The notes beneath the pieces were generated by a model. It did not search any database, was not told the origin of the DNA, and saw nothing but the letters and a program-made list of their open reading frames with translations. Source: Streptosporangium sp. NBC_01756 (GTDB lineage Bacteria > Actinomycetota > Actinomycetes > Streptosporangiales > Streptosporangiaceae). Taken from it: a stretch of DNA of 64,000 nucleotides. Shown piece by piece: positions 16,071-24,681 of this stretch (positions within the stretch are counted from its first letter, which is position 1; the number at the start of each line of letters is the position of its first letter). Both the position numbers and the translations under genes were made by a program. The stretch is taken from NCBI RefSeq assembly GCF_035917975.1, contig NZ_CP109130.1, forward strand, positions 1,612,001-1,676,000. The letters run 5' to 3'.

Positions 16071-16104
16071 CCGGGTGGGTCCTTCTTTGGAAGGTCCCGC
16101 CCGG
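16071..16104 (+). terminator. Terminator behind aceE
   Basis: Arms CCGGGTGGGTCCTTC and GAAGGTCCCGCCCGG pair at 13 of 15 positions around TTTG, six bases past the aceE stop. Confidence 0.75.
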
Positions 16105-16152
16105 TTAGTGTTGAATCGCTTCCCCCGGTGAATGATTCGAGGGGAGCATTCC

Positions 16153-17721
16153 GTGCGAAAAATCCTGGCGGCCGCCAGCGCGACGGCGATCCTGGCCGGC
16201 GCGCTGGCCGCCTGCGGCAACAGTGCCGTGACCGACGGCTACGGTGCCGCGGGTGGCCCTTCCACCCCGGGTTCCGTGCAGAGTCCGGGGGCGAGTTCGG
16301 CCGAACCGGCGGGCCCGATCGCCTGGAGCACCTGCACGGACCTCGAGCGTCCGGACGGGCAGGCTCCCGCCAAACCCGACCCGAGCCTGCAGTGCGGAAA
16401 GCTGAAGGTCCCGCTCGACTACGCCAAACCCACCGGTGAGATGCTGGACATAGCCGTGATCAAGGTCAGGGCCACCGGCCCCGGCGAGCGGCTCGGTTCC
16501 CTGGTCTTCAACTTCGGCGGCCCCGGCGCGTCCGGCGTCGACACCATGGCCAGAGCCGCCAAGGTCTTCGACACGCTGCGCGCCCACTACGACCTGGTCA
16601 GCTTCGACCCTCGCGGAGTGGAGCGCAGCTCCGGCGTCAGGTGCGGCGACAACAAGATCATGGACAAGTTCACCTCGATGAACAGCCTGGCCACCACACC
16701 GGCGGAGCAGGCCGAGATGGACCGGACCATCAAGGAGTTCGCCGACGCCTGCGGGCAGACCTCCGGCAGGATCCTCCCCTATGTCGGCACGGTGAACACC
16801 GCCCGGGACATGGACCGGCTCCGCGAGGCGGTGGGCGACAGACAGCTCAACTACTTCGGCATCTCGTACGGCACGCAGCTCGGCGCGGTCTACGCGACCC
16901 AGTTCGCCAAGAATGTGGGCCGTTTCGTACTGGACTCGCCGCTCGACCCCAGCGTCGGTCTGGACAAGCGCACGCTGGTCCAGACCCGGGGGTTCCAGCA
17001 CGCCTACGAGGCCTTCCTGAAGGACTGCGTCAAGGGGCCCGGCCCGTGCGAGATCGGCGCCGACACGACCATCGCGAACAAGAACGTCGACACGTTCCTG
17101 GCCGACCTGAGGAAGAAGCCGCTGCAGGTCGGTGCCCGCCAGGTCACCCAGGGGCTCGCCAGCACCGGTATCTCCGCCGCGCTGTACTCCGCCCTGACCT
17201 GGCCGCTGCTGGAGCAGGGCCTGACCCAGGGGTTCAAGGGTGACGGCCGGATCCTGCTGACCCTGGCCGACAGCTACAACGGCCGTAAACCCGACGGGTC
17301 CTACTCGACCCTCATGAGCAGTTTCCCCGCCATCAGTTGCGTGGACACCGCCGAACGACCGACTCCCCAGGAGCTGGCCGCGGTCCAGGCCGAGGCGGAG
17401 AAGATCTCCCCGCTCTTCGCCAGCCAGGGCATGGGCAGCATCTGCCGGGTGTGGCCGGTCCCGGGCAGCGACGAGGCCAGGAAGGTGAACGCCACCGGCT
17501 CCGGGCCGATCGTGGTGGTCGGCGGCACCGGCGATCCCGCCACGCCGTACGAGTGGGCGCCGAAGCTGACCGAGAAGCTCACGACCGGGGTGCTGGTCAC
17601 CTACAAGGGCGAGGGCCACGGCGCCTACCTGTCCGGTGACGCCTGCGTGAAGAAGGCCGTCGACAACTACCTGGTCGGCGGGAAGACTCCCGCGAAGGGC
17701 ACCACCTGTCCCACGTCCTGA
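16153..17721 (+). CDS. Secreted alpha/beta-hydrolase, tripeptidyl aminopeptidase type, lipoprotein
   Basis: This 522-residue predicted lipoprotein has a signal peptide ending in the lipobox LAAC (about residues 16-19), then a Ser/Pro/Gly-rich linker. The hydrolase domain belongs to the SlpD/SlpE and Tap family of actinomycetes, which clip short peptides from protein N-termini outside the cell. The oxyanion region is VFNFGGPGASG, the nucleophile elbow GISYGTQLG, the acid GGTGDPATPY and the catalytic histidine GEGHGAY. A TAP-like C-terminal domain is present. The GTG start is fixed by GAGGGGAG seven bases upstream; an ATG seven codons earlier lacks one. Confidence 0.9.
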   Translation: MRKILAAASATAILAGALAACGNSAVTDGYGAAGGPSTPGSVQSPGASSAEPAGPIAWSTCTDLERPDGQAPAKPDPSLQCGKLKVPLDYAKPTGEMLDIAVIKVRATGPGERLGSLVFNFGGPGASGVDTMARAAKVFDTLRAHYDLVSFDPRGVERSSGVRCGDNKIMDKFTSMNSLATTPAEQAEMDRTIKEFADACGQTSGRILPYVGTVNTARDMDRLREAVGDRQLNYFGISYGTQLGAVYATQFAKNVGRFVLDSPLDPSVGLDKRTLVQTRGFQHAYEAFLKDCVKGPGPCEIGADTTIANKNVDTFLADLRKKPLQVGARQVTQGLASTGISAALYSALTWPLLEQGLTQGFKGDGRILLTLADSYNGRKPDGSYSTLMSSFPAISCVDTAERPTPQELAAVQAEAEKISPLFASQGMGSICRVWPVPGSDEARKVNATGSGPIVVVGGTGDPATPYEWAPKLTEKLTTGVLVTYKGEGHGAYLSGDACVKKAVDNYLVGGKTPAKGTTCPTS

Positions 17722-17876
17722 CCGGCGGAAGACCTTCTGGGGAACACCGGCTCCTGGCCGGCCGGGAAAGCGGTGGAGGCCTGCCAGGAGCATCTGCCCG
17801 GCTCAGGCGCGCCGTCCGCCGGGATCGCGCCCGCGAGTCGCCGCGTCACGGACCGGCCGGACCGGCGCTCCTGATC

Positions 17877-18608
17877 TCACTCGAGATCGGGGGCGCCGGT
17901 GAGCACCTGGGGAATCTGCGGGGAGAACCGCTCCGGCGGATGGTCCGGAGAGACCTCCTCGGTCTCCTCCGCCCAGCCGATGCGGTCGAGCCGGAAGATC
18001 CGCGCGTCCTGCCGGAGGCGGCACAGACCCACGAGATACCAGTGCCCGCCGCGTCCGCCCACGAAGACCGCCGGTTCCACCTCCCGTGTGGTGGTCCGGC
18101 CCTTGCGGTCCTCATACTCGATCCGCAGCACCCTGCGGTGCAGCAGGGCCTGCTCGATGACCCGCGACACCCGGGGATAGGGCTCCGGCTCGACGACCGC
18201 GCGCCCCCGGGTGGGCCGCTCCCCGTCTCCGCCACCCCCGTCTCCGCCGACCCCGTCTCCGCCGACCTCGGAGGGCGCCAGCGCGGCGGTCAGCTTGCGC
18301 AGGGCGCTGCGGGCATGGAGGGCGAGGGGATCCTTGCCCGACCGTTCGAGCGCCGTGGCCACCGCCACCGCCTCGGCCGGGGTGAAGTTGAGCGGAGGCA
18401 GGGACAGGCTCTTGTCGAGGACGTAGCAGCCGCGCCTGCCCGGCTCGGTGTGTATCGGCACCCCCGACCGCTGGAGCACGGACAGATCACGCTCGACCGT
18501 GCGGACGCTGACCTCGAACCTGGCGGCGAGCTCGCGTGCCGACAGGGACCGGGGTGAGATCGCGCGAAGCTCCTCGGCAAGGGCGTAAAGCCGGTCGGTA
18601 CGGTCCAC
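17877..18608 (-). CDS. HTH-WYL domain transcriptional regulator
   Basis: The 243-residue protein starts with a DeoR/HTH_11 winged helix (SLSARELAARFEVSVRTVERD, about residues 20-45). A WYL domain follows in the C-terminal half (LRIEYEDRKGR, then GHWYLVGLCRLRQDARIFRLDRI). The linker is a glycine/aspartate repeat encoded by a locally repetitive sequence near 18230-18265. WYL proteins bind nucleic-acid or nucleotide ligands and control DNA-damage, defence or metabolic genes. The GTG start is the most N-terminal sensible one, since upstream codons lack protein character. It is divergent from the small membrane-protein gene at 18765, a possible target. Confidence 0.85.
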   Translation of the reverse strand: MDRTDRLYALAEELRAISPRSLSARELAARFEVSVRTVERDLSVLQRSGVPIHTEPGRRGCYVLDKSLSLPPLNFTPAEAVAVATALERSGKDPLALHARSALRKLTAALAPSEVGGDGVGGDGGGGDGERPTRGRAVVEPEPYPRVSRVIEQALLHRRVLRIEYEDRKGRTTTREVEPAVFVGGRGGHWYLVGLCRLRQDARIFRLDRIGWAEETEEVSPDHPPERFSPQIPQVLTGAPDLE

Positions 18609-18764
18609 ATCTACGACGTTACGCGGCGATACCGACAGTCTCGATCCTTTTAGCGTGGTTGAACAGACAAAACTACATCGATAGCCTGTGGCGACACATC
18701 TCATTGGAGTTCGATGGCCTCATGACAAGACCACCCAACGCCGGCAGGACGGAACCCCTCACCC

Positions 18765-19160
18765 ATGCCTGAGTCCAAGTCCTCGGGCTTGAAGGCGTCC
18801 AAGGTCATCACACTCACCGGGATCGGTGTCGTCTCGCTGCTCCTCATCGGCTACTGCGCCGCGCAGGACGACTACGAGGAGGTGGGAGCGGACTGCGTGG
18901 ACCTCGACAGCCGCGAGCCCGACGGGTCCTACACGATCGTGGACGACGATTACTGCGACGACGACTCCTCCTCCTCCACTTCTCACTACTACGGCTCCCG
19001 CGGCGCCTACGGGTGGTACTACGGAGGCGTGAGGTCCGGGACGCGGATCGTGCACGGCACCACCGTCCGCCCCTCGGACGTCCACATCACCAGCCGCAAA
19101 GGCACCGTCATCCAGCGCGGCGGCTTCGGCGGGCGCAGCGGCTGGGGCAGCGGGAGCTGA
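18765..19160 (+). CDS. Small secreted or membrane-anchored Gly/Ser/Tyr-rich protein (YgiB-like context)
   Basis: The 131-residue product has a basic N-terminus and a hydrophobic helix (about residues 14-31, TLTGIGVVSLLLIGYCAA). An acidic low-complexity part follows (DDDYCDDDSSSS), then a glycine-rich tail ending GGFGGRSGWGSGS. The cysteine just after the helix resembles a lipobox (LIGYC), but the match is poor. It lies 10 bases upstream of the ATP-grasp gene. In enterobacteria, YgiB/YjfM-type proteins with similar GGFG tails precede the homologous ligase, so the context supports a shared envelope role. Confidence 0.65.
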   Translation: MPESKSSGLKASKVITLTGIGVVSLLLIGYCAAQDDYEEVGADCVDLDSREPDGSYTIVDDDYCDDDSSSSTSHYYGSRGAYGWYYGGVRSGTRIVHGTTVRPSDVHITSRKGTVIQRGGFGGRSGWGSGS

Positions 19161-19170
19161 GTCCGGACAG

Positions 19171-20331
19171 ATGAGACGCGACACTTCACTCCCCCGGGAC
19201 GGCTGGGAGAGCATCATCGAGGGCCACGGCCTGGCCTATCACCGTTCGGCCCATCCCGAGGGCCTCGACCGCCCCTACTGGGACGAGGGCGTGCAGTACG
19301 TCTTCTCCATGGACGAGGTCCTCGACCTGGAGAACCAGGTGGAAGACCTGCACCGGATGTGCCTGCATGCGGTCGAGCACGTCGTCGAGCACGGCCGCTA
19401 CGCCGAGTTCGCCATTCCCGAATGGGTGGCGCCGGAGATCGCCCGTTCCTGGGAGCGGAACGATCCGCACCTGTTCGGCCGGTTCGACCTGCGCTACGAC
19501 GGGACCGGCCCCGCCAAGCTGCTGGAGTACAACGCCGACACCCCGACGAGCCTGCTGGAGAGCTCGGTCGTGCAGTGGTTCTGGCTGCGGGACCGCTACC
19601 CGGACGACGACCAGTGGAACTCCATCCACGAGCGGCTGATCGCCCGATGGCAGCAGATAGCGGCCGCCCTGCCCACCGGACCGGCGCACTTCGCCTGGAC
19701 CTCCATGGACGAGACCGGCGAGGAGGCGATGACCCTCGCCTACCTTCAGGAGACCGCCGACCAGGCCGGGCTGAAAACGATCGCCGTGGCCATGGAGGAC
19801 ATCGGCTGGGACGGGCTCAACCTGCGGTTCGTGGACATGGAGCGCCGGGTGATCCGCTCACTCTGCAAGCTGTACCCGTGGGAGTGGGCGGTCGCCGACC
19901 CGTTCGGCGCCCACGCCATCCGCCAGCAGCCTTCGATGACCTGGATCGAGCCGCTGTGGAAGATGCTGCTCTCCAACAAGGCGCTGCTCGCGGTGCTCTG
20001 GGAGCTGTACCCCGGCCATCCGAACCTGCTCCCGGCCTACCTCGACGGCCCCCGCGGCATGTCCTCCTACATCGTCAAGCCCCTGCTCGGCAGGGAGGGC
20101 GCGAGCATGCGGATCGTCACTCCGGGCGACCGGGTCGAGACCGCCGGCGGCTACGGCGCCGAGGGCCACGTCTACCAAGAGTTCCAAGCCCTTCCCGTCT
20201 TCGACGGCTGGCGTCCCGTGCTCGGCGCCTGGGTCGTCCACGACGAGGCTGCCGGGGTCGGCATCCGTGAGACCTCAGGGTTCATCACCGACGACACGTC
20301 GTCCTTCGTCCCCCACCGCATCGAACTGTGA
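19171..20331 (+). CDS. Glutathionylspermidine-synthase-like ATP-grasp ligase (YgiC/YjfC type)
   Basis: This 386-residue protein matches the C-terminal synthetase domain of glutathionylspermidine synthase, an ATP-grasp amide-bond ligase. Visible blocks include YVFSMDEVLDLENQ near the N-terminus and LLEYNADTPTSLLESS around residue 120. The ATP-binding SSYIVKPLLGREGASM is near residue 300, followed by VYQEFQALP and PVLGAWVV. The amidase domain of bifunctional Gsp enzymes is absent. It sits between a small secreted protein and a DUF350 membrane protein, a conserved trio. Family knowledge suggests ligation of an amine or amino acid to a peptide; the real substrate here is unknown, and spermidine is not assured. 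Confidence 0.88.
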   Translation: MRRDTSLPRDGWESIIEGHGLAYHRSAHPEGLDRPYWDEGVQYVFSMDEVLDLENQVEDLHRMCLHAVEHVVEHGRYAEFAIPEWVAPEIARSWERNDPHLFGRFDLRYDGTGPAKLLEYNADTPTSLLESSVVQWFWLRDRYPDDDQWNSIHERLIARWQQIAAALPTGPAHFAWTSMDETGEEAMTLAYLQETADQAGLKTIAVAMEDIGWDGLNLRFVDMERRVIRSLCKLYPWEWAVADPFGAHAIRQQPSMTWIEPLWKMLLSNKALLAVLWELYPGHPNLLPAYLDGPRGMSSYIVKPLLGREGASMRIVTPGDRVETAGGYGAEGHVYQEFQALPVFDGWRPVLGAWVVHDEAAGVGIRETSGFITDDTSSFVPHRIEL

Positions 20332-20347
20332 ACCTGGAGAGAACCCC

Positions 20348-20833
20348 ATGAGCCCCACCCCCCTGCCCGCACCGCTTCCGAGCACCGTCGACACCGTGAC
20401 GACCTCCCTGGCCGAGACCCTCGGGCGGGGCGCGCTCGCCGTCGTCTCCTACGCCGCGCTCGGCGTGATCCTGCTGGTCATCGGTTTCTACGTGATCGAC
20501 CTGGCCATCCCCGGCAAGCTCAGCCGGCTGATCAAGTCCGACCGCAATCCCAACGCCACCCTGCTCACCACCTCCGGCCTGGGGGCCGTCGGACTGATCG
20601 TCGCGGCCTCCATCTGGTCCTCGGGCGGAGCGCTGCACGAGGGCCTGCTCGCGACCGCGGTCTTCGGGCTGGTGGGCATCGCCGTACAGACGGTGGGGAT
20701 GGTGGTGTTCGACAAGGTCGCCGGGATCTCGGTCCGCGAACTGGTCCAGGAGCCCGACCTCCAGCCCGGTGCCCGTCTGCTGGCGGTCACCCACCTGGCC
20801 ATCGGCCTGATCACCGCGGTAGCCGTCATCTGA
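20348..20833 (+). CDS. DUF350 membrane protein (YjfL-like)
   Basis: The 161-residue protein has four predicted transmembrane helices (about residues 27-52, 70-92, 98-120 and 140-160) arranged as two DUF350 repeats. The motif GFYVIDLAIPGKLS follows the first helix. It lies 16 bases behind the ATP-grasp gene with GGAGAG before the ATG, so it is in the same operon. DUF350 proteins consistently accompany GSP-synthase-like ligases, which suggests a membrane platform or channel for the product. Function remains unproven. Confidence 0.85.
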   Translation: MSPTPLPAPLPSTVDTVTTSLAETLGRGALAVVSYAALGVILLVIGFYVIDLAIPGKLSRLIKSDRNPNATLLTTSGLGAVGLIVAASIWSSGGALHEGLLATAVFGLVGIAVQTVGMVVFDKVAGISVRELVQEPDLQPGARLLAVTHLAIGLITAVAVI

Positions 20834-20859
20834 CCCGGCATCGGCGAGCCGCGCCGCTC

Positions 20860-20914
20860 GCCGTACGGTCCGCGCACCCGCGCCGGCGCGCCCCGGCTGT
20901 CCGGACCGTACGGC
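20860..20914. terminator. Long-loop hairpin (CCGTACGG type)
   Basis: Thirteen-base perfect arms (20860-20872 and 20902-20914, GCCGTACGGTCCG type) flank a 29-base GC-rich loop behind the DUF350 gene. It probably ends that operon before fasR. Confidence 0.6.
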
Positions 20915-21014
20915 CTCGTCCGGACCGTCACCCGGACACCCTGCGAGCTGGGCAGACCGGCGACGTTCGGAACAATGGCCGGCGCACCTCACGCGACCTG
21001 GCAGTCTTAGTGAC

Positions 21015-22241
21015 GTGAGGGAGCGGAACGAGCGAGCCGGAAAACACAGCGACGTCGTGGTCAAGCTCGACGGAGAAGAGCTCGACCAGGATCGGATACG
21101 AGAAGACACCACGCTCAGGCTCGAACGGGCGATGGGCACGCTGGGCACGGCCGCCATGGCGAGGATGGACGAGCGGCTGATGTGGTTCCGTGCCCTGTCG
21201 GCCGAGGACAGATCCTGGGTCGGGCTGGTGGCCCAGGCGGGGATCGCCGCGTTCGTGGAGTGGTTCCAGCACGCCGGGGAGGGCCGTCCGACCCCGAGCA
21301 TCGAGTTCTTCGGCACCGCCCCACGGGAGCTGAAGCGCTCCATCTCGCTGCAGCAGACCGTGGACATCGTCCGGGTGGTGGTCGAGGTGGTCGAGGCGCA
21401 GACCGGAGATCTGGCCGCGCCAGGCGGGGACGACCAGCTCCAGCAGGCCATGCTCCGTTACACCCGAGACGTGGCGTTCGCCGCCGCCCAGGTCTACGCG
21501 CGTGAGGCCGAGGCACGCGGCGCCTGGGATGCGCGGCTGGAGGCGTTGATCGTCGACGCACTGGTCCGGGGTGAGGTCGACGACGGGCTGCACTCGTGGG
21601 CCGCCGCGCTCGGCTGGACCTCCTCCCCCATCGTGGTGCTGGCCGGGCAGGCGCCTGACGACGACCCGCAGGCGGTGGTCGACGGGCTGCGCGACCGGGG
21701 CCGCAGAACCGGGCTGGACATGCTGGCGGGGGTCCAGCACGACCGGCTGATCGTGATCGTGGGCGGTGCGGACAGCGTCAGCGCCGCCGCCCGGCACGTG
21801 CTGCCGCGCTTCGGTCCCGGCCCGGTCGTGATCGGGCCGGAGGTGAACGACCTGCAGGCGGCGGCGAGTTCGGCGCGGGCGGCGATCGCCGGTCTGCGGG
21901 CCGCCTCCGGGTGGCCGGACGCGCCCCGGCCGGTCCACGCCGAGGACCTGCTGGCCGAGCGGGCGATCGACGGCGACGCCGACGCCAGGGGGCAGCTGAT
22001 CGAGAACGTCTACCTGCCGCTGGTGGGCACACCGCTCCTCGACACGCTCGCGACCTACCTTGAGCAGGGCACGTCCCTGGAGGCCACGGCCCGGCTGCTC
22101 TTCGTCCACCCGAACACGGTGCGCTACCGTCTCCGTAAGATCACCGAGCTGACCGGATACCAGCCCACGGAAGGGCGGTCCGCCTTCACCCTGCAGGTCG
22201 GGCTCATCCTCGGCCGACTGTCCGAAACAACCGTAATCTAG
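21015..22241 (+). CDS. fasR: PucR/CdaR-type activator of fatty acid synthesis (FasR-like)
   Basis: The 408-residue regulator has an N-terminal region of mostly helices, a central GGDEF-like degenerate domain, and the C-terminal PucR helix-turn-helix. The last reads TLATYLEQGTSLEATARLLF, then VHPNTVRYRLRKITELTG. Orthologues stand immediately upstream of fabD in Streptomyces (FasR, an activator of the fab operon) and in M. tuberculosis (Rv2242). Here the next gene is fabD, 118 bases away, so the role is inferred from family plus position. The start is a GTG with no strong ribosome binding site, suggesting leaderless translation or a start a few codons away. Confidence 0.85.
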   Translation: MRERNERAGKHSDVVVKLDGEELDQDRIREDTTLRLERAMGTLGTAAMARMDERLMWFRALSAEDRSWVGLVAQAGIAAFVEWFQHAGEGRPTPSIEFFGTAPRELKRSISLQQTVDIVRVVVEVVEAQTGDLAAPGGDDQLQQAMLRYTRDVAFAAAQVYAREAEARGAWDARLEALIVDALVRGEVDDGLHSWAAALGWTSSPIVVLAGQAPDDDPQAVVDGLRDRGRRTGLDMLAGVQHDRLIVIVGGADSVSAAARHVLPRFGPGPVVIGPEVNDLQAAASSARAAIAGLRAASGWPDAPRPVHAEDLLAERAIDGDADARGQLIENVYLPLVGTPLLDTLATYLEQGTSLEATARLLFVHPNTVRYRLRKITELTGYQPTEGRSAFTLQVGLILGRLSETTVI

Positions 22242-22273
22242 AGCCCTCTACTTAACGTCCGTGAAACTCCCAC

Positions 22274-22288
22274 TGTAGGTTTCCTACA
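22274..22288 (+). promoter_or_regulatory. Palindromic candidate operator upstream of fabD
   Basis: TGTAGG and CCTACA form perfect six-base arms with a TTT spacer about 70 bases before the fabD start. Placed between fasR and its presumed target operon, it is a good candidate regulator-binding site. No direct match to a published FasR site is claimed. Confidence 0.45.
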
Positions 22289-22358
22289 AGAAGAAGTGGA
22301 TAAAGTTCGTTCGTATCCTTATCCGGGTAGCGGACTTCTACAGGGCAGGCTTGATTTC

Positions 22359-23264
22359 GTGCTCGTCATCGTCGCTCCGGGCCAAGGCGCCCAGACTCCA
22401 GGCTTCCTCTCTCCATGGCTTGAACTGCCGGGCCTGGCAGACCGCCTGTCTGCCTGGTCCGACCTTGTCGGCCTCGACCTGATCACCTACGGGACCACCG
22501 CGGACGCGGACGAGATCCGTGACACCGCGGTCGCGCAACCACTGCTCGTAGCCACCGGGCTGGCCGTCGCCGAGGTCCTCGGTGCCTCGCCCGGCATCGT
22601 CGCCGGGCACAGCGTCGGGGAACTGACCGCCGCCGCCCTGGCCGGAGTGCTCACCGCGGAGCAGGCCCTGACCTTCGTCCGCGAGCGCGGCCAGGCCATG
22701 GCCAAGGCCGCTGCGGTCACCGAGACCGGAATGGTCGCCGTGCTCGGCGGCGCCGAGGAGGACGTGCTGGCGGCCATCGGCAGGCACGGCCTCACCCCGG
22801 CCAACATCAACGGCGCCGGACAGATCGTGGCGGGTGGGACGCTGGCGCAGTTGGAGGCGTTCAAGGCGGAGCCGCCCGCGCGCGCCCGGCTGATCCCGCT
22901 CTCGGTCGCCGGCGCGTTCCACACCGTGCACATGGCCTCGGCGGTTCACCACCTGCGCGAGGTCGCCGCCGAAATCACGCCCCGCGACCCCTCCACCACC
23001 CTGCTGTCCAACGCGGACGGCGCGGTGGTCACCAGCGGCGCCGCGTTCGTGGAGCGTCTGATCGACCAGGTGGCCAGCCCGGTCCGCTGGGACGCCTGCA
23101 TGGCCACCATGGCCGACCAGGGGGTCACCGCGATGATCGAACTGGTTCCCGGCGGCACACTGGCCGGCCTGGCCAAGCGCGCTCTGCGCGGGGTGACCAC
23201 CGTTGCCCTGAAGACCCCCGACGACCTGGACGCCGCTCGTAAGGTTCTCCATGAACCGGCGTGA
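22359..23264 (+). CDS. fabD: Malonyl-CoA:ACP transacylase
   Basis: The 301-residue enzyme moves malonyl from CoA to ACP for type II fatty acid synthesis. The nucleophile is S85 in AGHSVGE; the N-terminal VIVAPGQGAQ loop, the RERGQAM arginine and the late histidine in AGAFHTVHM are all present. The GTG start gives the family-typical opening, whereas the longer frame from 22296 adds non-conserved residues. It is the first gene of fabD-fabH-acpP-fabF-accD, transcribed together and probably driven by the FasR-like activator. Confidence 0.95.
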   Translation: MLVIVAPGQGAQTPGFLSPWLELPGLADRLSAWSDLVGLDLITYGTTADADEIRDTAVAQPLLVATGLAVAEVLGASPGIVAGHSVGELTAAALAGVLTAEQALTFVRERGQAMAKAAAVTETGMVAVLGGAEEDVLAAIGRHGLTPANINGAGQIVAGGTLAQLEAFKAEPPARARLIPLSVAGAFHTVHMASAVHHLREVAAEITPRDPSTTLLSNADGAVVTSGAAFVERLIDQVASPVRWDACMATMADQGVTAMIELVPGGTLAGLAKRALRGVTTVALKTPDDLDAARKVLHEPA

Positions 23265-23338
23265 GCCCGACGCGGCAGGCGCCGCGGCCCGCAAGACACA
23301 CCTGGCTTACGCAGCGAACGAGAAATGGTGAGCGACGG

Positions 23339-24295
23339 ATGAAGACCCTGCAGGGCGCTCCTGGTGCCAGGATCCTGGCTCTCGGCCACTACCAGCCGTC
23401 CAGGGTGGTCACCAACGACGATCTGTCGGCCACCATCGAGACCAACGACGAGTGGATCCAGAGCCGCGTCGGCATCAAGGAGCGCCGGATCGCCTCCGAG
23501 GGCGAGTCGGAGATCGACCTGGCCGTACAGGCCGGCGGCAAGGCCCTGGCCGCGAGCGGGCTGTCAGCCGACGACATCGACCTGGTGATCGTCGCCACCT
23601 GCACGCTGGAGACACAGATCCCCAACGCGGCCGGCCGGGTGGCCAACCGGCTGGGCATCGACGCCCCAGGCGCGTTCGACGTGAACACCGCCTGCTCCGG
23701 CTTCTGCTACGCGCTGGCCGTCGCCGACGACGCGATCCGCGCGGGCTCGGCCACCAACGTGCTGGTCGTCGGCACCGAGAAGCTCTCCCAGTGGATCGAC
23801 TGGACCGACCGGACCACTGCGGTGATCTTCGCCGACGGCGCCGGCGCGGCGGTCGTCGGCCCGTCCGACGTCCCGCGCATCGGGCCGGTGGTGTGGGGCA
23901 GCGCGGGCGACAAGTCCGACGCGATCATCATCAAGGACCGTGACTCCTTCCTGCACCAGGAGGGTCAGACGGTTTTCCGCTGGGCCACCACCGCGCTTCA
24001 CCCGGTGGCCAGGCAGATCTGCGAACGCGCCGGAGTGGACCCCGCCGACCTCGCGGCCTTCGTGCCCCACCAGGCCAATCTGCGCATCATCGAAGCCATC
24101 GCACGCAAGATCGGCGCCGACAACGCCGTCATCGCCAAGGACATTGTGCTGGCGGGGAACACCTCCGCCGCGTCGATCCCGCTGGCGCTGTCCCGGATGG
24201 TGGAACGCGCCGAGGTCCCCTCGGGCGGGCTCGCCCTGCTGCTGGGCTTCGGCGCCGGCCTGACCTACGCCGGTCAGGTCGTCGAGATCCCCTGA
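23339..24295 (+). CDS. fabH: Beta-ketoacyl-ACP synthase III
   Basis: The 318-residue enzyme condenses a starter acyl-CoA with malonyl-ACP, setting the start of chain growth. The catalytic triad is C119 (NTACSGF), H244 (VPHQANLRI) and N274 (GNTSAAS). Actinomycete FabH commonly accepts branched starters; selectivity cannot be read here. The ATG at 23339 is the first with family-like sequence behind it (ARILALGHYQPSRVVTN). It lies 75 bases behind fabD and is followed by a strong hairpin before acpP. Confidence 0.95.
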   Translation: MKTLQGAPGARILALGHYQPSRVVTNDDLSATIETNDEWIQSRVGIKERRIASEGESEIDLAVQAGGKALAASGLSADDIDLVIVATCTLETQIPNAAGRVANRLGIDAPGAFDVNTACSGFCYALAVADDAIRAGSATNVLVVGTEKLSQWIDWTDRTTAVIFADGAGAAVVGPSDVPRIGPVVWGSAGDKSDAIIIKDRDSFLHQEGQTVFRWATTALHPVARQICERAGVDPADLAAFVPHQANLRIIEAIARKIGADNAVIAKDIVLAGNTSAASIPLALSRMVERAEVPSGGLALLLGFGAGLTYAGQVVEIP

Positions 24296-24324
24296 GGTTC
24301 CGTACGGCGCGGCCGTACGGAACC
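24296..24324 (+). terminator. Hairpin between fabH and acpP (CCGTACGG type)
   Basis: Perfect 13-base arms (GGTTCCGTACGGC and its complement) surround a three-base loop, starting at the base after the fabH stop. A second weaker hairpin follows. It probably attenuates or separates the more strongly expressed acpP message. Confidence 0.65.
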
Positions 24325-24389
24325 CATGAAGCTTGTACGGCTCCGCCGTGCAGAACAAGAAGAAACCGAATTCAAGGAGAACACGCGAC

Positions 24390-24629
24390 ATGGCCCTGAC
24401 CGAGCAGGAGATCCTCGCTGGTATCGGCAAGATCATCAACGAGATCACCGGCATCCCGGCCTCCGAGGTCAGCCCGGAGAAGAACTTCGTGGACGACCTC
24501 GACATCGACTCGCTGTCCATGGTCGAGATCGCCGTCGCCGCCCAGGACGAGTTCGGCGTCGAGATCCCGGACGAGCAGCTCAAGCACCTCAAGACCGTCA
24601 AGGACGTCATCAACTTCATCCAGAGCTAG
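24390..24629 (+). CDS. acpP: Acyl carrier protein
   Basis: The 79-residue acidic protein carries the growing acyl chain on 4'-phosphopantetheine attached to S41 in DDLDIDSLSM. The four-helix ACP fold is evident from the helical pattern and the EIPDEQLKHLKTVKDVINFI C-terminus. CAAGGAG precedes the ATG at good spacing; the longer frame from 24333 is non-conserved. Located between fabH and fabF, it is the dedicated carrier of this type II system. Confidence 0.97.
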   Translation: MALTEQEILAGIGKIINEITGIPASEVSPEKNFVDDLDIDSLSMVEIAVAAQDEFGVEIPDEQLKHLKTVKDVINFIQS

Positions 24630-24681
24630 GACGTCTGAGATTTTCCCGGCTTTGACCCGCGAATCACAAGGAGCGCAGAAC

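Noticed and set aside
13359-16220. A 953-codon open frame on the strand opposite aceE
   Set aside because: It is the mirror of a strongly biased GC-rich gene. The product is rich in R, G, V, H and D without domains, while aceE on the other strand has full catalytic motifs.
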